From Polaribacter sp. SA4-12 (lineage in GTDB: Bacteria; Bacteroidota; Bacteroidia; Flavobacteriales; Flavobacteriaceae), in contig NZ_CP019334.1 of NCBI RefSeq assembly GCF_002163675.1, forward strand, positions 2,709,501-2,773,500: a stretch of DNA of 64,000 nucleotides, read 5' to 3'. The position numbers were made by a program, and so were the translations under genes. A model generated the notes under the pieces. That model was not told the DNA's origin. It searched no databases and saw nothing but the letters and a program-made list of their open reading frames with translations. Within the stretch, counting starts at the first letter, position 1, and every line of letters starts with the position of its first letter. Positions 56,926 to 64,000 of this stretch are shown here, piece by piece.

Positions 56926-57558
56926 TTTCCTCCCAAAATCTGCAGGAATTTCTCCCCAGGCTTTGGTTTCCCATTTCAAAATCGGGTTTTTGTACGTATT
57001 TTCTTTCAGCCATTTTTCGGCTCTTTTAATCAGCTCTAATAAATCTCTGTTAGAAGCATCAAAATGCATGTTGGTTTTACACCTTTTCTGTTTTACCCAA
57101 CTCATGGCAATTTTAGAATCAGAATAAATAGGAATATCTTCTTTGTTTTTACTTTTTAATAAGGCAATTCCATGTACCAAAGCTAAAAATTCACCAATAT
57201 TATTAGTACCTTTTTTAAAAGGACCTTTAATGAAAATTTGCTGTTTATTATGCGTTAAAACACCTCTGTATTCCATTTTTCCAGGATTTCCAGAACAAGC
57301 AGCATCCACAGAAATACTTTCTAAATTAGGCGCACCGTAACTTGCTTTTTCAGCTGATGATAAAGTTGGTTTTTTGCTGTTTTTACCAATATAATCTTCA
57401 TATTTTCCTTTGGATGCTTTTTCGGCTTCCTCTAAATCTGCAAAAGATTTGTATTGAGCACCATCAAAACCATCAATCTGTTTTTTACAGACTTTCCAAG
57501 AAGTAAAAACACCTTTTTTACGTCCGTTCCAAACAACATAAAACTTTTTTTTACTCAT
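56923..57558 (-). CDS. rnhA: Ribonuclease HI with N-terminal viroplasmin-type domain
   Basis: It cleaves the RNA strand of RNA/DNA hybrids. The 211-residue protein has an N-terminal hybrid-binding domain (about 1-45, KFYVVWNGRKKGVFTSW and FDGAQYKSF) and an RNase H domain with catalytic Asp in ISVDAACSGNPG, Glu in NIGEFLALVHG and Asp in PIYSDSKIAM. A final Asp is plausible in the C-terminal NRDLLELI. It overlaps purN by eight bases. Confidence 0.9.
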   Translation of the reverse strand: MSKKKFYVVWNGRKKGVFTSWKVCKKQIDGFDGAQYKSFADLEEAEKASKGKYEDYIGKNSKKPTLSSAEKASYGAPNLESISVDAACSGNPGKMEYRGVLTHNKQQIFIKGPFKKGTNNIGEFLALVHGIALLKSKNKEDIPIYSDSKIAMSWVKQKRCKTNMHFDASNRDLLELIKRAEKWLKENTYKNPILKWETKAWGEIPADFGRK

Positions 57559-58123
57559 TTTTATTTAAAATTACCTCTTCAATAACCTTCGGAAAGTGCT
57601 TTTGCTCTAAAAAATGAATCTTTTCTGCAATAATTTCAGGAGAATCTACGCTTAAAAGCGTCGTTTTTGCCTGAAAAATGATAGCTCCTTCATCATAATT
57701 GGCATTTACGAAGTGAATTGTGATACCAGTTTCTGTTTCTTTATTTTCTTTTACAGCTTTATGAACATTCATTCCATACATTCCTTTTCCACCATATTTA
57801 GGTAATAAAGCAGGGTGAATGTTAATGATTTTATTAGGAAAAGCATCAATAATACGCTGTGGAATCTTCCATAGAAACCCAGCTAAAATAATGTAATCTG
57901 CTTCTTTTTTTAACCTATTTAGAATAACATCGGTAGAAGAAAATTCTGTTTTATTAAAGTATAAACAATTGATTTCTAGTTTTTTGCATCTTTCAAAAAC
58001 TTTGGCATGTTCATTGTTACACAACACATTAGTAACCTTAGCGGTTTTAGTGTGATTAAAAAACTTAATAATATTCTCTGCGTTCGATCCTGAACCAGAT
58101 GCAAAAATAACAATACGCTTCAT
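57551..58123 (-). CDS. purN: Phosphoribosylglycinamide formyltransferase
   Basis: It transfers the formyl group of 10-formyl-tetrahydrofolate to GAR in purine synthesis. The 190-residue protein has the N-terminal IVIFASGSGSNAENI, the folate-site FLWKIPQRIIDAFPNKIINIHPALLPKYGGKGMYG (catalytic Asn/His in INIHPAL), and TGITIHFVNANYDEGAIIFQ with the catalytic Asp. It is cotranscribed with rnhA, divergent from acpP. Confidence 0.95.
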   Translation of the reverse strand: MKRIVIFASGSGSNAENIIKFFNHTKTAKVTNVLCNNEHAKVFERCKKLEINCLYFNKTEFSSTDVILNRLKKEADYIILAGFLWKIPQRIIDAFPNKIINIHPALLPKYGGKGMYGMNVHKAVKENKETETGITIHFVNANYDEGAIIFQAKTTLLSVDSPEIIAEKIHFLEQKHFPKVIEEVILNKNE

Positions 58124-58254
58124 ATCTAATTTCTAAGTTACAAAAAAAGGAATAATTATTAACAAACTGATTATTTTAAGTAAAGATTAAATTATTTTAT
58201 TTACTTTTAGTAATCATTTTTAGGGCAAACATTAGTTATAATTAATAAGATTTG

Positions 58255-58262
58255 TATTTTTG
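58255..58262 (+). promoter_or_regulatory. Candidate -7 element for acpP
   Basis: TATTTTTG matches TAnnTTTG and lies 29 bp before the acpP ATG. Confidence 0.5.
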
Positions 58263-58291
58263 CCCTGATTTAAAATTTAAAATAAAAAATT

Positions 58292-58528
58292 ATGTCAGAC
58301 ATTGCATCAAGAGTAAAAGCGATTATCGTAGACAAATTAGGCGTTGACGATAACGAAGTAACAACAGAAGCGAGCTTCACAAATGATTTAGGAGCAGATT
58401 CTTTAGATACTGTTGAGTTAATTATGGAATTCGAAAAAGAATTTGATATTCAAATACCAGATGATCAAGCAGAAAACATTGGAACTGTAGGACAAGCTGT
58501 AAGTTATATAGAAGAAGCAAAAAAGTAA
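58292..58528 (+). CDS. acpP: Acyl carrier protein
   Basis: A 78-residue acidic carrier of fatty-acid intermediates. The phosphopantetheine attachment site is Ser in [16 protein letters not shown] (S37). It is seven bases before fabF, with which it forms the conserved acpP-fabF-rnc cluster. Confidence 0.97.
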   Translation: MSDIASRVKAIIVDKLGVDDNEVTTEASFTNDLGADSLDTVELIMEFEKEFDIQIPDDQAENIGTVGQAVSYIEEAKK

Positions 58529-58535
58529 GATTTAT

Positions 58536-59789
58536 ATGCAATTAAAACGAGTTGTAGTCACTGGACTTGGCGCTTTAACGCCAATTGGTAATAATATTGA
58601 AGAATATTGGAACGCATTAGTTAACGGAGTTAGCGGTGCAGCACCTATCACAAGTTTTGACGCTGCCAAGTTCAAAACTCGTTTTGCATGTGAATTAAAA
58701 GATTTTAACGTAACGGACTTTATTAATAGAAAGGACGCACGTAAAATGGATAGATTTACACAATATGCAATGGTTGCTTCAGATGAAGCAATTGCAGATG
58801 CAAATCTAGACTTAGAAAAAATTAACAAATACCGTGTTGGTGTAATTTGGGGAGCAGGAATTGGAGGTTTAGAAACTTTTCAAAACGAAGCTATAAATTT
58901 TGGAGCTGGAGACGGTACACCAAAATTTAATCCTTTCTTTATCCCAAAAATGATTGCAGATATTGCGCCAGGAAATATTTCTATTAAAAATGGATTTATG
59001 GGGCCAAATTATACTACTGTTTCTGCATGTGCATCATCTGCTAACGCAATGATAGATGCTTTAAATTATATTCGTTTAGGAACTTGTGATGTAATTGTAA
59101 CTGGTGGCTCTGAAGCTGCAGTTGTAATTTCTGGTGTTGGTGGTTTTAATGCTATGAAAGCATTATCAACAAGAAACGAAAGCCCAGAAACAGCGTCTAG
59201 ACCTTTTGATGCAGAACGTGATGGTTTTGTGTTAGGTGAAGGAGCAGGTGCTTTAGTTTTAGAAAGCTACGAACACGCAAAAGCAAGGGGAGCAAAAATT
59301 TATGCTGAGGTTATTGGAGGAGGAATGTCTTCTGATGCTTATCATATGACAGCACCACATCCTGAAGGAATTGGTGTTATTGCTGTAATGAAAAACTGTC
59401 TTGAAAATGCTGGAATTAAACCAGAAGATGTAGACCATATTAATACACATGGTACTTCTACGCCTTTAGGTGATGTTGCGGAATTAAAAGCAATTTCTAA
59501 TGTTTTTGGTGATCATGCTAAAAATATTAATATCAACTCTACAAAATCTATGACAGGTCACTTGTTAGGAGCTGCAGGAGCTGTTGAATCTATTGCTGCA
59601 ATTTTAGCAATGAAACATGGCATTGTACCACCTACAATTAATCATGTTAATATCGACGAAAACATTAATCCTGATTTAAACTTAACGTTAAACAAAGCTC
59701 AAAAGCGCGACATTAAAGTAGCTATGAGTAATACATTTGGTTTTGGAGGACATAATGCTTGTGTTGCATTTAGAAAGCTAGAAGAATAA
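58536..59789 (+). CDS. fabF: 3-oxoacyl-[acyl-carrier-protein] synthase 2
   Basis: It condenses malonyl-ACP with acyl-ACP in fatty-acid elongation. The 417-residue protein has the catalytic Cys in VSACASSANAMID, and His residues in HINTHGTSTPLGD and MTGHLLGAAGAVES, which together form the Cys-His-His triad. The N-terminal RVVVTGLGALTPIG is standard. It is followed by rnc six bases later. Confidence 0.97.
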   Translation: MQLKRVVVTGLGALTPIGNNIEEYWNALVNGVSGAAPITSFDAAKFKTRFACELKDFNVTDFINRKDARKMDRFTQYAMVASDEAIADANLDLEKINKYRVGVIWGAGIGGLETFQNEAINFGAGDGTPKFNPFFIPKMIADIAPGNISIKNGFMGPNYTTVSACASSANAMIDALNYIRLGTCDVIVTGGSEAAVVISGVGGFNAMKALSTRNESPETASRPFDAERDGFVLGEGAGALVLESYEHAKARGAKIYAEVIGGGMSSDAYHMTAPHPEGIGVIAVMKNCLENAGIKPEDVDHINTHGTSTPLGDVAELKAISNVFGDHAKNININSTKSMTGHLLGAAGAVESIAAILAMKHGIVPPTINHVNIDENINPDLNLTLNKAQKRDIKVAMSNTFGFGGHNACVAFRKLEE

Positions 59790-59795
59790 TACACT

Positions 59796-60533
59796 ATGAA
59801 TTTTATTCGTAAAATAGTTAAGCCTCGCAATCAAGAGGATGAACAATTATATAACGAATTAAAAAAACTTCTTAATTTTTCACCTAGAAAAATAAACCAA
59901 TACAAAAAAGCATTTACACACAGATCTGTGCAAATGACAGACAGTAAAGGAATTCCTATTAATTACGAACGTTTAGAGTTTTTAGGAGATTCTATTTTAG
60001 GTTCTGTTATTGCTGCTTATTTATATAAAAAAGTACCTACAGGTAATGAAGGTTACTTAACACAAATGCGCTCTAAAATTGTAAGTAGAGAGCATTTAAA
60101 TGAATTAGGTAAAGATTTAAACTTAATCCGTTTTGTTAAAAGTAATATAGATCAAGCAAATGTGGGCGATAATATTCATGGTAATATTTTTGAAGCGTTA
60201 GTAGGCGCTATTTATTTAGATAAAGGATACAATGCTAGTCATAAGTTTATTTATAAAAATGTAATTGTACCTTATGTAGATATTGAAAAACTAGAAGGTA
60301 AAATAACTAGCTATAAAGGTCTAATTATTGAATGGTGTCAGAAGCAAAAGAAAAAATACTCATTCGATACTTATGAGGATTCTGGTAACGAAACCATTAA
60401 GCACTTTAGCGTAAAAATTAGTATCGATGGCGAACTAATTGCTAAAGGAAGAGCAACTTCGAAGAAAAAAGCAGAAGAACAAGCTTCTAAAAGAGTGTAT
60501 TTTGCTTTTCAAAAGCAAATTAAGTTAAGTTAG
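59796..60533 (+). CDS. rnc: Ribonuclease III
   Basis: It cleaves double-stranded RNA in rRNA and mRNA maturation. The 245-residue protein has the signature YERLEFLGDSILG (with the catalytic Asp), a second acidic cluster in NIFEALVGAIYLDKG, and a C-terminal dsRNA-binding domain (about 175-240, ending KGRATSKKKAEEQASKRV). The N-terminal ~30 residues are an extension usual in Bacteroidota. Confidence 0.95.
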   Translation: MNFIRKIVKPRNQEDEQLYNELKKLLNFSPRKINQYKKAFTHRSVQMTDSKGIPINYERLEFLGDSILGSVIAAYLYKKVPTGNEGYLTQMRSKIVSREHLNELGKDLNLIRFVKSNIDQANVGDNIHGNIFEALVGAIYLDKGYNASHKFIYKNVIVPYVDIEKLEGKITSYKGLIIEWCQKQKKKYSFDTYEDSGNETIKHFSVKISIDGELIAKGRATSKKKAEEQASKRVYFAFQKQIKLS

Positions 60534-60627
60534 CCTACACGATAACGTTTTCGTTAAAATTAGCTTTAAAACCCATAAACAATTAGTAATTTAGCTCTCT
60601 CATAAAAACTAGTACTAGTTATAATTT

Positions 60628-61098
60628 ATGCAGGTGTACGCTTTAGAAATGGACGATTTTTGCGAAGAAGAATATTCTTTAATAGGAATCCATTCTACAT
60701 TAGAAGACTATAAACTTGCCTACTTACTAAACAGAAACCTGAACACTCGGTTTTATAAAGCAAAAGAAGATTTAGAGTTTGTAAGAGAAAAAAAGAAAGC
60801 TTCTTTTGCTATTTATAACTATGAAAATAAAGAATATGATTTTGATTGGTTTTTAATAGCTAATAGTTATACAAGAGAAAATCAAACCGTTTCTAACGAG
60901 TTATTATTAACTTCAGAAACAAAGACATATTTAATTCCAGAAAAGAGAAAGGTAGATTTTTTTCTGAAAATTTGTGGAGAAGTAGAATACGAGTTTGTTA
61001 TGAAAACAATAAATAAGATTAAAAATATCGAAAATGTTATAACTGCATTTTCAATTGATAAAAACACCCTCAAGTCTAAAGACTTTTTAATATTTTAA
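60628..61098 (+). CDS. IPExxxVDY family protein
   Basis: A 156-residue protein with the motif LIPEKRKVDFFLKI, the family name signature (IPE then VDY/F). The function is unknown. The position between rnc and pyk is typical of Flavobacteriia. Its stop lies two bases before the pyk start, so they are cotranscribed. Confidence 0.85.
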   Translation: MQVYALEMDDFCEEEYSLIGIHSTLEDYKLAYLLNRNLNTRFYKAKEDLEFVREKKKASFAIYNYENKEYDFDWFLIANSYTRENQTVSNELLLTSETKTYLIPEKRKVDFFLKICGEVEYEFVMKTINKIKNIENVITAFSIDKNTLKSKDFLIF

Positions 61099-61100
61099 AC

Positions 61101-62528
61101 ATGAACGATTACAAGAAAACCAAAATAGTTGCAACCCTAGGACCAGCAACGGACAGTAAAGAAATTTTAACGGAATTAGCCAGAGAAGGTGTAAATGTAT
61201 TTCGTATTAACTTTTCTCATGCTGATTATGACAACGTTAAAAAGACTGTAAAAACCATTAGAGAAATCAATGAAGAAAACGGTTACAATGTTGCCATTTT
61301 AGCAGATTTACAAGGTCCAAAACTTCGTGTAGGAGTTATGGAAGATAATGTGGTTTTAAATGATGGAGATCTTTTTACTTTTACAACAGAACAATGTGTA
61401 GGTAATAAAGAAAGAGCATTTATGACATACCAACGTTTTCCTAAAGACGTAAAAGTTGGTGAAAACATTATGGTTGATGATGGTAAATTACTTTTTGAAG
61501 TAATTTCTACAGATATGGACAAAGCAGTAGTTGTTAAAACAATTGTTGGTGGACCATTAAATTCTAAAAAAGGTGTAAACTTACCAAACACAGCTATTTC
61601 TTTACCTGCTTTAACAGAAAAAGATAAAAAAGATGCAATTTTTGCATTAGGTTTAAATGTAGATTGGATGGCACTTTCTTTTGTTAGAACGCCAGAAGAT
61701 TTAAGAATGTTAAGAGATTTAATCGATGAGCATTCAGATTATAGAGTTCCTGTAATTGCTAAAATTGAAAAACCAGAAGCAGTTGCAAATATAGATGCAT
61801 TAATTCCTTATTGTGATGGATTAATGGTTGCTCGTGGAGATTTAGGAGTAGAGATTCCAATGCAAGATGTTCCATTAATTCAGAAAAAATTAGTGAGACG
61901 TGCAAAGAGAGCAAGAATTCCAGTAATTATTGCAACTCAAATGATGGAAACAATGATTGACAATTCTGTTCCAACAAGAGCAGAAGTAAATGATGTTGCA
62001 AACTCAATTATGGATGGTGCAGATGCAGTAATGCTTTCTGGAGAAACATCTGTAGGGAAACACCCAATTAGAGTTATTCAAAAAATGGCAGAAATTATTA
62101 AAGCTGTTGAAAACTCTAGAATGATTAAAGTACCACATGAAGCACCACATATTAGAACAAACAGATTTATTACAAAATCAGTTTGTCATCATGCAGCTTT
62201 AATGGCAAATGATATAGATGCAGCAGCAATTTCTACACTTACTAGAAGTGGTTATACTGCTTTTCAAATATCTGCTTGGAGACCACAAGCTAAAATATTA
62301 GTATTTTCATCAGAAAGAAGAATTTTAGGAAAACTAAACTTACTTTGGGGTGTAAAAGCTTTTTATTATGATGCAAACTTAACTACTGATGCAACAGTTG
62401 TTGATATCAATAGAATATCAAAAGAAAAAGGATATGTACAACAAGGAGATCTTATGATTAACCTTACATCTATGCCTGCAAAAGCGCAAGGAATGGTGAA
62501 TACATCTAGAGTTTCTGAAATAGAATAA
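61101..62528 (+). CDS. pyk: Pyruvate kinase
   Basis: It makes pyruvate and ATP from phosphoenolpyruvate and ADP in the last step of glycolysis. The 475-residue protein has ATLGPATDS, NFSHADYDN, the active-site VPVIAKIEKPEAVANID (catalytic Lys), MVARGDLGVEIP, ATQMMETMI and DGADAVMLSGETSVGKHP. The C-terminal domain carries the allosteric fold, here without an obvious extra domain. A terminator follows. Confidence 0.97.
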   Translation: MNDYKKTKIVATLGPATDSKEILTELAREGVNVFRINFSHADYDNVKKTVKTIREINEENGYNVAILADLQGPKLRVGVMEDNVVLNDGDLFTFTTEQCVGNKERAFMTYQRFPKDVKVGENIMVDDGKLLFEVISTDMDKAVVVKTIVGGPLNSKKGVNLPNTAISLPALTEKDKKDAIFALGLNVDWMALSFVRTPEDLRMLRDLIDEHSDYRVPVIAKIEKPEAVANIDALIPYCDGLMVARGDLGVEIPMQDVPLIQKKLVRRAKRARIPVIIATQMMETMIDNSVPTRAEVNDVANSIMDGADAVMLSGETSVGKHPIRVIQKMAEIIKAVENSRMIKVPHEAPHIRTNRFITKSVCHHAALMANDIDAAAISTLTRSGYTAFQISAWRPQAKILVFSSERRILGKLNLLWGVKAFYYDANLTTDATVVDINRISKEKGYVQQGDLMINLTSMPAKAQGMVNTSRVSEIE

Positions 62529-62550
62529 TTATTAGTTTAAACTATATATT

Positions 62551-62586
62551 AAAAAAGCATTCTGATTTTTCAGAATGCTTTTTTTT
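62551..62586 (+). terminator. Terminator after pyk
   Basis: aaaagcattctg and cagaatgctttt form a perfect stem around an attttt loop at about 62553-62584 and end in a T run. Confidence 0.9.
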
Positions 62587-62634
62587 GCTTTAAATAAAAA
62601 TGGGTTAATTTTTTTGAAGCTATTTCCTACTTGG

Positions 62635-62880
62635 AATTTATCTTGAGCGAAGTAGAAAGGCTATATCTTTTCATTATTGTCATTTCGAAGTTTATTTTTT
62701 TGTAAACTGTGGCAATCTCATAACTAGAAACGGATTACTTCGTTTCACTCGTAATGATGCTTATTTATTGGTAATAGAAAGGATGTTTTTTCTAATGCGG
62801 AGTATTCAACGATTCAATAAAATATTAAAGTAGAGTTAATCAGGGATACCCATTTTACGAACTATTAGTCATTACGAGAC
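62635..62880. repeat. Dispersed intergenic repeats
   Basis: Pieces such as cttgagcgaagtagaaaggc, tgtcatttcgaagtttat, ggcaatctcataactagaaa, attacttcgtttcactcgta and gtcattacgagacacaaagt recur in altered form in the gaps at 28731, 37995 and 51957. No gene is present. Confidence 0.6.
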
Positions 62881-62904
62881 ACAAAGTAATTTTTTCATGA
62901 ACCT

Positions 62905-64000
62905 TTATAACTTCAGTTTTTTAGATATAATAATAGCATCATTGGTAACAAAAGGCATTGGCATCATTTCTTCTGTTCTTGGAGTTATCGAAAAATTAGA
63001 GTTTTCTAATAAATCATAAGAGATTTCATTCAATATAACATCTAATTCATATGCTGTTAAAACACTAAAAGAAATGGTAACTTCTTTATCTTGGTTTGCT
63101 AAATGATACACTAAAAAAGTACCACTTTTCACATCATAACTCTTTCCATCATTTACCAAAACGTCATTTACTTTAAACTGATATAACTTCAATTTTTTGT
63201 TTGTAATAAATTCTAACTTATTCACTTTTCTGTCGGATGAAATCGTAAATTCTAAAAAACGTTTGTCGCCAATAATTGTATCTAACTCTGTTTCTATGTT
63301 TGCAGATGAAATATTTCTAAACTCCGTTTTTTTATGATACTTAAAACGAGTATTGTATTTACTTTTAGTTTCTGCATTTGCAATACTTCCTTCTGTTGCG
63401 CTTTCATCAAAAATTTGTTTGGTGTAATCATCTAAAGTTGAATTGTAAGTCCCAAAATAAGCTGTTTTATCATCAGAATTTTGAATATAAACAATACTAT
63501 TAGGTTTTTTATTATCAACAGTAAAACCACTATTATAAGTTGCCAAACCAAAGAATAGAATTGCTAAGAAACCAACTGTTTTTTGCATCCAAAAAGTTTT
63601 CTTTTGATGAAATGAGAGTATCATCAACCCAAAAACTAAAGCAATTATAATTCCGCTGACAAACAATATTTTTAAACCTAAACCAACAGGGAACATTTTA
63701 ACTAAAGGAGCAAAAATATAAATAGTCGGAATTGATAAAATAGTAAATAAGATGCGTCTCGATTTTTCTTCCAAATTCATAAAAACAGCAATCGCTAAAA
63801 TGATCAATGCAGAAAATACCGGAATTATAAAAAATCCAGCTCCTTTTAAAGACGCGTTTATAAAGAAATTAATAACCAACCAAATTACAATTGGGGCAAT
63901 TAATAAATCTGTAGTTTTCTCATGTTTAGAAATGTATTTATAGACTTTAAATAAGACCCATAAATTTAAGAATACGAATGCAGTTATATATTGATATCCA
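62905..64000 (-). CDS. Multi-pass membrane protein, partial; possible M28 peptidase C-terminal half
   Basis: The frame is open from the stop at 62905 to the window edge, so the N-terminal part is outside; the visible part is about 364 residues. Seven or so hydrophobic helices (FVFLNLWVLFKVY, APIVIWLVINFF, GFFIIPVFSALIILAIAV and others) precede a C-terminal soluble domain of about 200 residues. The combination of a helical membrane region and an extracytoplasmic C-terminal domain resembles the end of flavobacterial membrane-bound M28 family peptidases. No zinc ligands are visible, so this is a guess. Confidence 0.55.
   Translation of the reverse strand, partial: GYQYITAFVFLNLWVLFKVYKYISKHEKTTDLLIAPIVIWLVINFFINASLKGAGFFIIPVFSALIILAIAVFMNLEEKSRRILFTILSIPTIYIFAPLVKMFPVGLGLKILFVSGIIIALVFGLMILSFHQKKTFWMQKTVGFLAILFFGLATYNSGFTVDNKKPNSIVYIQNSDDKTAYFGTYNSTLDDYTKQIFDESATEGSIANAETKSKYNTRFKYHKKTEFRNISSANIETELDTIIGDKRFLEFTISSDRKVNKLEFITNKKLKLYQFKVNDVLVNDGKSYDVKSGTFLVYHLANQDKEVTISFSVLTAYELDVILNEISYDLLENSNFSITPRTEEMMPMPFVTNDAIIISKKLKL

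Overview
The window is low-GC DNA of the phylum Bacteroidota, most likely a marine Flavobacteriaceae close to Polaribacter or Tenacibaculum. The genus is inference; I could not search. Supporting signs are several proteins with type IX secretion (T9SS) C-terminal sorting domains, a hybrid two-component regulator fused to an AraC domain, GLPGLI and IPExxxVDY family proteins, a PL6 alginate lyase, a type-B succinate dehydrogenase and TAnnTTTG -7 promoter elements. No rRNA, tRNA, CRISPR array or complete insertion sequence was seen.

Region 1 (1-16 kb) starts with a leucine-rich-repeat surface protein cut by the window edge, then an aldose-epimerase-like gene divergent from recA, then a GNAT acetyltransferase. 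A TPR/histidine-kinase/receiver/AraC regulator follows, divergent from a 2248-residue DUF4347 surface protein; the ~600 bp between them contains a duplicated ~135-145 bp block. After the surface protein come three overlapping micro-ORFs, the first with a PPPPPPGLPID motif typical of PID-CTERM proteins, and a small zinc-ribbon membrane protein. The block ends in a broken second copy of the GNAT 3' end, so about 11.5 kb is bracketed by two direct copies of that gene end.

Region 2 (16-34 kb) is mostly housekeeping: dut with an esterase lipoprotein, gpsA, an ACT-like protein, an MFS carrier, glpD, a secreted subtilase, a PPOX protein, an NhaC antiporter, pheS with three small downstream genes, NADP-glutamate dehydrogenase and two tandem LysE-like carriers.

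Region 3 (34-45 kb) holds accessory genes: two hypothetical exported proteins, a tightly overlapping three-gene unit (HEPN-like protein, gamma-glutamylcyclotransferase-like protein, alpha/beta hydrolase), dinB, a GNAT / FAD oxidoreductase / YceI / small-protein cluster, a stand-alone PL6 alginate lyase with a perfect 18-bp palindrome just before its start, and a DUF6973-like protein.

Region 4 (45-51 kb) has an AspT/YidE-type transporter and sdhCAB. Region 5 (51-57 kb) is accessory: two small paralogous XRE regulators facing inverted repeats (one with an in-frame hexanucleotide microsatellite coding Arg-Glu repeats), decayed coding sequence, and a small cysteine-containing exported protein followed by two GLPGLI proteins and a TonB-receptor-like outer-membrane protein. 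Region 6 (57-64 kb) returns to core genes: RNase HI, purN, acpP-fabF-rnc, IPExxxVDY, pyk, and the C-terminal part of a membrane protein at the right edge, possibly an M28 peptidase.

A dispersed family of intergenic repeats (TGTCATTnCGA ... GAGATTnCTTC / AATCGCTTAAAA types) occurs in at least six gaps.
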